The position numbers and the translations under genes are program-made. The notes under the pieces are model-generated. The model did not search any database. It saw only the letters and a list, made by a program, of their open reading frames with translations, and was not told the origin of the DNA. DNA of 64,000 bases from an uncultured Anaerotruncus sp. (GTDB taxonomy: Bacteria > Bacillota > Clostridia > Oscillospirales > Acutalibacteraceae): positions 55,026-119,025 of the forward strand of contig UQDL01000006.1 in assembly GCA_900539775.1 (NCBI GenBank). The letters run 5' to 3'. Of this stretch, positions 1-7,936 are shown piece after piece (the first letter of the stretch is position 1; every line of letters starts with the position of its first letter).

Positions 1-1403
1 GCATCAACAGCTTGAGTTTTGCTGCTTGAATCGGTTATTGGGCTAACGAGAATATGGCGAACGCTTACGCTTGAAGCCTCCGGAACCTCAGCGGGTGAAA
101 TAACATAAACAACGCTTGTTGATATTTGATAAATATCGCCTGCTTTACGGTCTGAGCTGAAAAGCCAATCAAGGCCGGGATATGAATCTGAATCTTTTGA
201 ATCGGCGGTTGCGATTGCATATTTAGCAGATTTAAGAACAGCCTTGGTTGCATAAAGCTTTGTTGATGCCTCATCCTGTGCATAATAGTTCTTATAATAA
301 TCACCGTCTTTAGCATATTTAACGCAAAGATCTGTGAAATTAGAGCCGTCCTTCTTTAATTCATCCTTAAATGCCTTAGCATCATCCTCGCTTGAAGCCT
401 CAAAAATTCTGATGCTTACAGCGCTGAGATCATCAACATGAGAATCCTTATAAGCAGTGTAATCAGCCTCTGTGTACTCTTTATTTTCAGCATCGGTATT
501 GAGCTGAGACTGATAATTCTGTGCTATATATGACACAGTCATTTCGCGGCGGAAAACCTTTTCCGTTACGCCCTTACCGAGAGCCTGAACAAGATAACCG
601 GAAACCGTGTAGCCGTATTTTTCCGCAGCAGACTTATACTCGCTTATTGCTTTATCAAGCTCTGACTGCTGTTCATCGGTAATTTTCGGTTCTTCACCGT
701 TATTGGCCTTAACAGCTTCGTTATAATACATATAAGTTGTTTTTATTGATTTAAGAGCTTGTTCATTTACATATTCAAGCCAAGTTACAACTTTATCATC
801 GCTGTTTGTGGTTTTTTGAGAAGAAAGCTTCTTATCAAAATCAACATCAAGATTGTAATCCTTTGGATCAAGACCATATTGCTTATAAGAAGATTGAGTT
901 TGCTTAAGTTTGTTATAAGTTGTTGCAAAATAATAGTTATAAGTTGAAACAGGAATTCTAATCTTATCGCCGGATTCATCAGTGATTGTTGCGGCGGTTA
1001 AGCCGGTTGTCCACTGCAGGGTGGAATGCACAAAACCTTTACGAACGGCGCCGGTGCCGACATAAGCAACAAGAATCGCAACAACCAAAACGCACGCTGC
1101 AACCTTGCGAATTACAGAAGCGTTGTTTGCAGTGATTGCAGATTTTTTTCCGCTGAGAGCATCCTGCTTTGCTTTTGCTTTATCCAACTTTTTCTTAATT
1201 GCATCTTTTTCTTTCTCATCCGTTGCGGAAGTTAACTTACTTCTGAGCTCTTGAATTTCCTTATCGAGCGCAGCATTTTTTTCAGCAATTTTTTTCGCTT
1301 TTTGTGCAAGCCTTTCAGCCTTCTTTGCGCTTTTATCGGATTTTGCAGAGCCTGAAATGGAGCCCCCGCTTAAGATGTCTTCATTCAAATCTTTCTTTGC
1401 CAT
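1..1403 (-). CDS. Membrane-anchored parvulin-type foldase (PrsA/SurA-like), 3' end cut by window
   Basis: Likely extracytoplasmic peptidyl-prolyl isomerase/chaperone. 467 codons lie in the window and the C-terminus is outside it. Residues ~22-90 are a Lys/Ala/Glu-rich cytoplasmic coiled coil, ~100-120 a single transmembrane segment, followed by a long helical SurA_N-like region, a degenerate parvulin-like stretch, and from ~residue 448 the start of a rotamase domain marked by VRHILV. ATG at 1403 is preferred over the in-frame ATG at 1412 because AGGA lies 8 nt before it. It is a paralogue of the next gene upstream (1575-3467), with the same order of parts but a coiled coil in place of an acidic tail. 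It has its own promoter. The family call is good; the client proteins are unknown. Confidence 0.8.
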   Translation of the reverse strand, partial: MAKKDLNEDILSGGSISGSAKSDKSAKKAERLAQKAKKIAEKNAALDKEIQELRSKLTSATDEKEKDAIKKKLDKAKAKQDALSGKKSAITANNASVIRKVAACVLVVAILVAYVGTGAVRKGFVHSTLQWTTGLTAATITDESGDKIRIPVSTYNYYFATTYNKLKQTQSSYKQYGLDPKDYNLDVDFDKKLSSQKTTNSDDKVVTWLEYVNEQALKSIKTTYMYYNEAVKANNGEEPKITDEQQSELDKAISEYKSAAEKYGYTVSGYLVQALGKGVTEKVFRREMTVSYIAQNYQSQLNTDAENKEYTEADYTAYKDSHVDDLSAVSIRIFEASSEDDAKAFKDELKKDGSNFTDLCVKYAKDGDYYKNYYAQDEASTKLYATKAVLKSAKYAIATADSKDSDSYPGLDWLFSSDRKAGDIYQISTSVVYVISPAEVPEASSVSVRHILVSPITDSSSKTQAVD

Positions 1404-1479
1404 TTTTTTCATCCTAACATGTATTTATCACGGCAGACAAACAAATTACAGCCCCCGTGAAATGAATTTATCGTATATC

Positions 1480-1508
1480 ATTTTACACTAAAATGAAAGA
1501 TAATACAA
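1480..1508 (-). promoter_or_regulatory. Sigma-A-type promoter for the first foldase gene
   Basis: Read on the minus strand: TTGTAT (1508-1503), 17-nt spacer, TAAAAT (1485-1480). It gives a leader of about 70 nt before the ATG at 1403. Confidence 0.6.
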
Positions 1509-1526
1509 GCAAAATTTTTACATAAT

Positions 1527-1563
1527 CGGCAAATAAGGCAATTTTTGCCGAATATATTTGCCG
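1527..1563 (-). terminator. Long hairpin after the second foldase gene
   Basis: Inverted repeat CGGCAAATA / TATTTGCCG enclosing a smaller GGCAA-AAA-TTGCC hairpin, 12 nt after the stop of the 1575-3467 gene. No clean U tract follows on the minus strand, so termination is probable rather than certain. Confidence 0.45.
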
Positions 1564-1574
1564 ATCAGCATATT

Positions 1575-3467
1575 TTACTGATTATGTGATGATGTAACAT
1601 CGGTAATGTAGCTTGAGGAAGGTGTTGCGGATTCGGCGTTTTTCATGCCGATTCTTTCCTTGCAGTAATATGATTTAGATGCGGATTCGGAATCATCGTC
1701 AATAAGCTCTGTTATATACTGATTTTCTGCATCATACATATATTCCGGGCAATAGGATATGAAAAACATAATATGATAGCCATACTTGCTTTTTACGATG
1801 CCCACATCGCCGTACTTTCTGGACGGATCAATTGCCCAATTCTCAAAATCTGAAACCATTTGGCCAAGCTGAGTATCCATAATTCCGCCGCCGTACATAT
1901 TATTAAGATTGACAGAGGTTGAGGAAGTGTCATCCGAATATTTTTCTGCAAGAGCCGCAAAAGAAAGTTCGGTTTTGTCTCCGTTATTGTACTCATCAAG
2001 AATTGAATTTGCCTTTTCGAGTGCAGCAGCCCATTGCTCATCCGTATATGTTTTTTCGGAAGAAGATGCTGTGGAAGAAGAGTTTTCACCATCATCCGGG
2101 GTAACAAGAATATGTCTTACCGAATAAACATTTGAATCATCGTCTGTTTGAAGAACGGGCTGAGATGTTTTGAGAATTATATAGATAACGCCTGCTTTAT
2201 CATCTGCATAATAGTTAGTAGAACCGATTGCGGTGCTTTCGCTGAACAGCCAATCGGCCAAATCTTCGCTAAGGTTGCTTTCAATATCTGTTTTAACGCT
2301 TGTGGAAGCCATAACGCCTTCAAAAGCTTCTATAGCTTCGCTTTCATCGCTGAAATAGCCTGCCGAGATATACTTTGAAATCAATTCTGCGCTGTATTCG
2401 GGAATGAGTGCTTTCATTGAAGCTTCATCAGTTATTTTAGCCATAGTTGCCTTTGCATTTTCAATTGCAGCTTTCTTAGTTTCGTCTGAGCTTGTGTCGT
2501 AAGCAGCCTCAAGAATTGAATATGAGCAAGACTTATAATCATCTTCGTGCTCCTTGAAGTACTTATCAAGATCTTCATCAGACGGACGAAGCTTTATCTG
2601 AAGTTGATAATAATAAACACTTGAAATATAATTCTGCTCAAGATATTTTCTGAGAGTTTCGAGACCGCAATTATCACCATATGCATTGGCAATATATTCA
2701 TTTACGCCCATATTTGCGGCGGAAGCAGCACGTTTGATATTATTGAGCTGATTATCGATCATTTCTTTTTGGCCGTCTGTAAGCGTGATACCGGCATCAA
2801 GACCTTTTTGATAATAAACGAGATTCTTTTTTATAAGCTCTGTTGTATTTTCCTTAAAACGATCCTGCCAAGAAACGTCATTACCGTCATCATCGGTAAC
2901 GTATTGTTCCGAAAAATCCTTGGTTAAATCAATATCATAGTAGCCGTTTGCGGCATATTGCGCATACTGCCTAACTATGTTTTGATAATAAAAATTATAC
3001 ATACCGACAGAAACATCGGTGTCGCCGACAGTCATTACAACATTACCCGGATTCATTTTTTCATTACTGTTCGGAACAGTATAATAACGAACACCGAGAA
3101 TAACAAGAATTGCAATAACAACAACGGCAAGCAATGAGGCGAGCACTGCCGTAATGGTTTCTTTTTTTACCATAACGCCCTGAGGCTCATATCCTGCCGG
3201 TTCAGGCTGCGTTTTTTTAACGGGTTTTGCCTTTTGCAGCTTAAATTCAACACCGTTTTCGCTGAAAACATCATTTTCCGCAGCAGGTGCACTTGCATCA
3301 AACTGCCAATTATCGTTTGTTTCATACTCAACATCGCCGCTTGAAGTGCCTTCGGAAGCTTTGCTTGATTTTTCATTTAAATCAAGAGATTCCGCGCTTT
3401 CGCTTTTTGGTGCGTCCATACTGCCGTTTTCGGCATCGGTCGGCGTGATTTTATCCTTATCACTCAT
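1575..3467 (-). CDS. Membrane-anchored parvulin-type peptidyl-prolyl isomerase
   Basis: 630-aa foldase expected to act outside the membrane on secreted proteins. Residues 1-100 are an acidic, Ser-rich cytoplasmic tail; 104-127 form one transmembrane segment; ~140-310 is a SurA_N-like helical chaperone region; ~315-436 looks like a degenerate parvulin module; ~447-575 is a full parvulin module starting VYSVRHILV and ending in a KYGYHIMFF strand. A low-complexity Ser/Thr loop interrupts the second module near residue 463. There is no lipobox, so unlike Bacillus PrsA it is anchored by a transmembrane helix. The start has GGAGAG 6-8 nt upstream. The two foldase genes are tandem and each has its own promoter. 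Confidence 0.85.
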   Translation of the reverse strand: MSDKDKITPTDAENGSMDAPKSESAESLDLNEKSSKASEGTSSGDVEYETNDNWQFDASAPAAENDVFSENGVEFKLQKAKPVKKTQPEPAGYEPQGVMVKKETITAVLASLLAVVVIAILVILGVRYYTVPNSNEKMNPGNVVMTVGDTDVSVGMYNFYYQNIVRQYAQYAANGYYDIDLTKDFSEQYVTDDDGNDVSWQDRFKENTTELIKKNLVYYQKGLDAGITLTDGQKEMIDNQLNNIKRAASAANMGVNEYIANAYGDNCGLETLRKYLEQNYISSVYYYQLQIKLRPSDEDLDKYFKEHEDDYKSCSYSILEAAYDTSSDETKKAAIENAKATMAKITDEASMKALIPEYSAELISKYISAGYFSDESEAIEAFEGVMASTSVKTDIESNLSEDLADWLFSESTAIGSTNYYADDKAGVIYIILKTSQPVLQTDDDSNVYSVRHILVTPDDGENSSSTASSSEKTYTDEQWAAALEKANSILDEYNNGDKTELSFAALAEKYSDDTSSTSVNLNNMYGGGIMDTQLGQMVSDFENWAIDPSRKYGDVGIVKSKYGYHIMFFISYCPEYMYDAENQYITELIDDDSESASKSYYCKERIGMKNAESATPSSSYITDVTSSHNQ

Positions 3468-3502
3468 AAAAAACTCTCCTGTTCTTTTGTGAAATACACT
3501 TA

Positions 3503-3531
3503 ATTATAAACTATTTCATTCTATATTTCAA
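3503..3531 (-). promoter_or_regulatory. Sigma-A-type promoter for the second foldase gene
   Basis: Minus strand: TTGAAA (3531-3526), 17-nt spacer, perfect TATAAT (3508-3503), about 30 nt before the SD. Confidence 0.7.
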
Positions 3532-3582
3532 CAACATTTGGTTAATGAGTTATTAAGATATCTTTACAATAAAATATTTATG

Positions 3583-3611
3583 TTGAAAAGAAAGATAATT
3601 TGTAGTATTAT
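3583..3611 (+). promoter_or_regulatory. Sigma-A-type promoter for the O-antigen-ligase-like gene
   Basis: TTGAAA (3583-3588), 17-nt spacer, TATTAT (3606-3611). The ~75-nt leader holds a small GC-rich hairpin (GCGGC-ACCG-GCCGC) ahead of the GGAG SD. Confidence 0.6.
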
Positions 3612-3689
3612 GTAGGGTAGACATCTTAAGCGACAGCGCAATTTCAAGCGGCACCGGCCGCATAAATTTAATTCGGAGATTTATTATTT

Positions 3690-5114
3690 ATGGAAGCTGT
3701 AAAAAATCGCGACGGCAGCCCTGCATGGCAATGGCTGTTAGCAACAGTGTTTCTGTTTCCTCTTTTGCCCGAATATATAAGCCCATTCGTGTTATTCGCA
3801 GGGTTTATTGTTTTTAAGGTGCAATGGAGCAAGGAAGGCAGAAAAGCCAAAGTTGGCACACTCGGAAAAATTTGCATGGCATTTATGAGCCTTGCATTAT
3901 TAAGCGTTTTGTGGTCTGACACCAAATTAGATTCATTAGGCACGGCAGGCCTTTGGTGGGGAATGTTTTTGGTGCTTGTTATGATTAACAACTTGGCAAA
4001 CACCAAAGAAAAAATAGATGAAATCTTAAAGGCCGTTTCGGCAAGCGCCGCATTGAACGGCGCAATAGGCACAATTCAAATATGCTCTTATTTGCTGCAC
4101 AGAGACGGATATATCGGTGCAGGAGGAGTTCTTGTTAACCCAATATACAAAAATCTTGACAAATTTGTTTACACAAAGCTGCCTTTTGAGATAAGAACAA
4201 ACACATTTGCAGACAGAGCAAGCGGGTTTTTCTCAAATCCAAATTTGATGACATCATATTTAGTGTTTGCCTATCCCCTTTCCATCTACCTTTATCTTAA
4301 TTCAAAAACAAAAAAGCAGAAGATATTCTATCTTTTCTCAAATCTTTTAATCAGCGCAGGCATAAGTTCCACAATGACGAGAGCAGGCTGTGTTATTGCA
4401 CTTGCCGGATGGCTGTTTATGTTTATAGTACTGATTAAAAGGCACGGCGGCAGAATGCTGCAAATATTTGTACCTACTGTTTGCATAATAATACCATCTT
4501 TGCTTACAAGATACGGAATTATATTTGCGCCTAAGCCAAAGCCGAACGGCGCTTCACATTCCGGCGGAGCAGGAGCAGCCGCCGAAACGGCAGCCCAGAT
4601 TTCGGCAGCAGTTTCGGCAAAGCAATCATCCGCAAACCACTTTAAGATTTGGAGCAGCATAATTGATTATTTAGCAGATAATCTTCGTGAATTTTTCTTC
4701 GGACTTGGCTTCGGATGCGAAAGCACGGGAAACATGCTGCTTGAAGAATACGGATTAGACAAACCGCATGCCCACAACTTTATTCTTGAAATTTGGGCAG
4801 AGCTTGGGCTTATAGGGCTAATTATCTTGCTTGTGCTTATAGGCGCAGCAATTATGAAACTGTTCAAAACCAAAGCGCCTAACGGAAAAAGATATGATTT
4901 GATTTTCTATATATTTACAAGCTTTATGATGTTTTTATGCTTTGGCCTTTCAGACTACATTTTTAATTCGCCGAAACAAATTATACTTATTATGATTTCA
5001 TTGGGGCTTACACAGGCAATAAGCAGTTGCTATGAGCAGAATGAAATTTCAAAAAAGGATTTCGAAAAGCTGAAAAAGCATGATAATGCACACAAAAAAA
5101 TGCCGCAAACATAA
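3690..5114 (+). CDS. O-antigen ligase / Wzy-type polymerase family membrane protein
   Basis: 474-aa polytopic membrane protein of the PF04932 type, which joins or polymerises undecaprenyl-linked glycans at the outer face of the membrane. About ten hydrophobic segments are visible, with a long extracytoplasmic loop (~residues 275-350) rich in Ala/Ser. After the loop comes the family feature GLGFGCESTG...PHAHNFILEIWAELG, including the conserved His of the H-N motif near residue 360. The start has GGAG 10-11 nt upstream. It is transcribed alone and converges on the yfhO-like gene. In a Gram-positive it probably serves a cell-wall or capsular polysaccharide; the exact glycan cannot be read from sequence. 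Confidence 0.8.
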   Translation: MEAVKNRDGSPAWQWLLATVFLFPLLPEYISPFVLFAGFIVFKVQWSKEGRKAKVGTLGKICMAFMSLALLSVLWSDTKLDSLGTAGLWWGMFLVLVMINNLANTKEKIDEILKAVSASAALNGAIGTIQICSYLLHRDGYIGAGGVLVNPIYKNLDKFVYTKLPFEIRTNTFADRASGFFSNPNLMTSYLVFAYPLSIYLYLNSKTKKQKIFYLFSNLLISAGISSTMTRAGCVIALAGWLFMFIVLIKRHGGRMLQIFVPTVCIIIPSLLTRYGIIFAPKPKPNGASHSGGAGAAAETAAQISAAVSAKQSSANHFKIWSSIIDYLADNLREFFFGLGFGCESTGNMLLEEYGLDKPHAHNFILEIWAELGLIGLIILLVLIGAAIMKLFKTKAPNGKRYDLIFYIFTSFMMFLCFGLSDYIFNSPKQIILIMISLGLTQAISSCYEQNEISKKDFEKLKKHDNAHKKMPQT

Positions 5115-5137
5115 AAAATTAAACTAACAAACAAACA

Positions 5138-5176
5138 AACCGCCCGCTGAGTGAGCAGATCATTCAGCGGGCGGTT
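5138..5176 (+). terminator. Strong intrinsic terminator
   Basis: 13-bp GC-rich stem AACCGCCCGCTGA / TCAGCGGGCGGTT followed by ATATTTTTAAT. It lies 24 nt after the stop of the ligase-like gene. Confidence 0.8.
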
Positions 5177-5250
5177 ATATTTTTAATAATTCGTAAACAA
5201 CTTATACAAAGCTGATGTTTTTTGCTGCTACCGATATTTCAAGGCATTTA

Positions 5251-5273
5251 TTGCCTGCTTAAGCCGCAGGCAA
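5251..5273 (-). terminator. Stem-loop after the YfhO-like gene, no U tract
   Basis: Perfect 8-bp stem TTGCCTGC / GCAGGCAA, 17 nt beyond the stop at 5290. It could stabilise the 3' end or act together with the terminator at 5138-5176. Confidence 0.4.
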
Positions 5274-5289
5274 GTGTTTTAAATATCCG

Positions 5290-7926
5290 TCAAGCAACGG
5301 TTTTCTTTTGTTTTTTCTTTTTAGCCATATCAGCAACGCACCAAACGGCAAAACCGGCAAAACCGGCAAAAGAAGCTGCCAAGCCTGCATTTCTGTGAAG
5401 CGTTGTATACTTCATTTCAACAGTGTGCTTGCCTGCCGAAAGTTCAAATCCGATAAAAGTGTTTCCGATTTCTTTAAAATCACACTTTTCGCCGTCAACA
5501 TAAAGAGACCAACCCTCTGTGTACGGAAGTGTAAGAAGAACCGCAGAATCGGTTTGTGTTTCATATGTGCCAAACACTTTGTTTCCGCTTACATTAAGCT
5601 CGCACTCACTGCCTGATGAAAGAACTGAATATGCCTTTTCAAAAGCCTCCTTATCAAGAGTTGAAACACAAATATTATGCTCTTTATCTGATTTGGTCTT
5701 ATGAAGAATTTCGATATCGACTTTTTCGCCTTTCTCAAAATCACCTATATAAATTGTATTTATTCTGAATCTTGTGCAAATCGGCTGAACAGTATCACCG
5801 TTTACCTTAAGCTCACAATTTTTCTTATTTAAATCTGAGTGAACGCCGGTTGGATCGCAATAAAAATACATAGGCCCGCTTGCCGTTGCGGTAACGCTGA
5901 ATTCTTCCTTTTCATCTTTTAAACCTTTATATTCAATTTCAGCATCAGAATAAACATTTTCATTGCTTCCCGTAAGTGAAGAAAAAAACATTTGCTGATT
6001 TTCAAAAGGATTTGATGTGTACTCAAGAGCATCAAAGGCATTATCAGAAACATTATATGCAAGCGGAAGCGCATAATCATTTTTATAAACCGTTAAATTT
6101 TGCGGAACATTGCTTTGAATTTCATATTCAGAAAGTCCGTATGCCGAATTTTTTAGAATTTGATATTTAATTCCAAGCAAAGAATCCGTTAACAGCATCG
6201 GGCTATTCCAATAAACATCCGTTGGGCCGTTATATTTTTCCGTTTGATTATCTTCTGTTAAGCTTGCAGGATCCGAATAGCCAATTTTTGCCATAAACAT
6301 ATCAACATTGGCATCGTAAGTTGAGGTATAGCTTTCAACACCGTTATAATTGAAAAGAAATTCTTCACTGTCTGCAACATCTCTACCGAGAAGCTGTATA
6401 TATGATATATCCTTTTCAATTCTGTAAAATGAAGAATCGCTGTTTTTTATATCCGAAATAACGCTTTCCATTTCGGCAGTGTAGGTTTCATAGTCTTTTT
6501 CTTTGTCATTATAGCCTTTAAGAGCAACAGTTGCGTTTGCACCAAGCTCCGCAAAAGTTACTGCACAAACAAGCAGCACTGAAACAAGCTTTGCGGCTTT
6601 TTTGTTTTTTGCGGCGGAAATTGCAAGCAGCATTGCCGCATAAAACACAACTGCGGCAATATAAGCATAAGCCACAAAGCGGCTGCTGAATTTTCCGTTT
6701 AAATCAAGGAGAAAGAAAACAGCACCTATAACACCGATCGCCTTTGCAAGCGCTGTTTTATCAAGTTTATCTTTTTGAATATGAGCAACAGCGGCAGAGG
6801 CAAGCACTATCATAAGAAAAGCAAAAGTGAATGCCCAACGAAAAGCATAAGAATAGCTGCGAACAAAAGCAGTCCACATAACATCAAGTTCCGTAAAGCA
6901 GAAACTGCAAATCATAAACATAAAGAAAAGCAGGCTGCAAATGCGTTTTTTCAGCTGAATTCGCTTATCAAAGAAAAGATAAATCGCAAGGAGCATAACT
7001 ATTGCGCCGCAATACATAATCGGTGCCTTTGATTCATTACTTTTTGCGTAAATATCAAAGCCCTTAAAGCATTCCAATATGCCGAAATTCATTGTGGTGA
7101 AAAGCAACTTCATACCGCCTGCTTTACCACCGACAAGCGAAAGCAATCCCGGCACAAGCAAAGCACCGCTTGCAAGAACGCCCAAAACCATATCGGCCAA
7201 AACCTTTACAGCGTCCTTAACCGCATTTCCTATAACAGCTTTAAAGCATCTGTAATCATACTTAAGCACAAGCTCAAAAAGGAAATAGAAGCCCGTCATA
7301 AGGCAAACCATATATCCCGAATACCAGTTTGAAAAGATAGCGATAAAAACGGAGAAGAAAAGAAGCGGCTTTTTATCGTTATAAAGCAGTTCATAAACGC
7401 CAAGGCATGCAAGCGGCAAAATCACAACGCCGTCAAGCCACATAATATTGCGGCAGTAAACCACATTATATTCCATCAGCGCATAACAACTTGAAATAAG
7501 AACTGTGAAAAAAGCATTAACCTTAAATCTTTTTCTTACATAATAAGATGAGGTTAAACCTGCAAACGCGATTTTTATCACTGTCATAAATGTAAAGAAA
7601 AGTGATATTTGAGTTTTATCTATAAATCGCAAAAGCAGATTCAGAGGGCAGGTTAAATAATAAGCAACCAAGCCGACCGTTGCGCCGCCGAGAGATTTGG
7701 AAGCAGAATATTCCAAGTTTGCATTGCCGTGCAGAATATCCCACAAATAGCCGTAATAATCTTTATATTGCAATTTTGCATCCCAAACAAGAATTGAGCG
7801 ATCCCCAAACGGAGCAACCTTATTCAAACACAATGCAACACATACAATTGCAAGCGGAATAAAAAATCCCAAAAGCAATATAAGCGGAAGTTTTTTATCT
7901 TTTTCTCGTTGTTTTATAGGGTTCAT
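5290..7926 (-). CDS. YfhO family multi-spanning membrane protein
   Basis: 878-aa protein of the PF09586 (YfhO) family. It has about 12-14 hydrophobic helices in residues 15-450, an extracytoplasmic mixed domain (~470-840) and a final helix before a basic KKKKQKK tail. The N-terminal region resembles a GT-C-type glycosyltransferase fold. In Bacillus, YfhO works with CsbB in glycosylating lipoteichoic acid. Here the gene sits 10 nt downstream of a GT2 enzyme and is probably its operon partner, suggesting transfer of a sugar to an envelope polymer; that role is inferred from context. The start ATG follows the preceding stop with a short SD-like GAGGATG. Confidence 0.85.
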   Translation of the reverse strand: MNPIKQREKDKKLPLILLLGFFIPLAIVCVALCLNKVAPFGDRSILVWDAKLQYKDYYGYLWDILHGNANLEYSASKSLGGATVGLVAYYLTCPLNLLLRFIDKTQISLFFTFMTVIKIAFAGLTSSYYVRKRFKVNAFFTVLISSCYALMEYNVVYCRNIMWLDGVVILPLACLGVYELLYNDKKPLLFFSVFIAIFSNWYSGYMVCLMTGFYFLFELVLKYDYRCFKAVIGNAVKDAVKVLADMVLGVLASGALLVPGLLSLVGGKAGGMKLLFTTMNFGILECFKGFDIYAKSNESKAPIMYCGAIVMLLAIYLFFDKRIQLKKRICSLLFFMFMICSFCFTELDVMWTAFVRSYSYAFRWAFTFAFLMIVLASAAVAHIQKDKLDKTALAKAIGVIGAVFFLLDLNGKFSSRFVAYAYIAAVVFYAAMLLAISAAKNKKAAKLVSVLLVCAVTFAELGANATVALKGYNDKEKDYETYTAEMESVISDIKNSDSSFYRIEKDISYIQLLGRDVADSEEFLFNYNGVESYTSTYDANVDMFMAKIGYSDPASLTEDNQTEKYNGPTDVYWNSPMLLTDSLLGIKYQILKNSAYGLSEYEIQSNVPQNLTVYKNDYALPLAYNVSDNAFDALEYTSNPFENQQMFFSSLTGSNENVYSDAEIEYKGLKDEKEEFSVTATASGPMYFYCDPTGVHSDLNKKNCELKVNGDTVQPICTRFRINTIYIGDFEKGEKVDIEILHKTKSDKEHNICVSTLDKEAFEKAYSVLSSGSECELNVSGNKVFGTYETQTDSAVLLTLPYTEGWSLYVDGEKCDFKEIGNTFIGFELSAGKHTVEMKYTTLHRNAGLAASFAGFAGFAVWCVADMAKKKKQKKTVA

Positions 7927-7936
7927 TTCAGCATCC

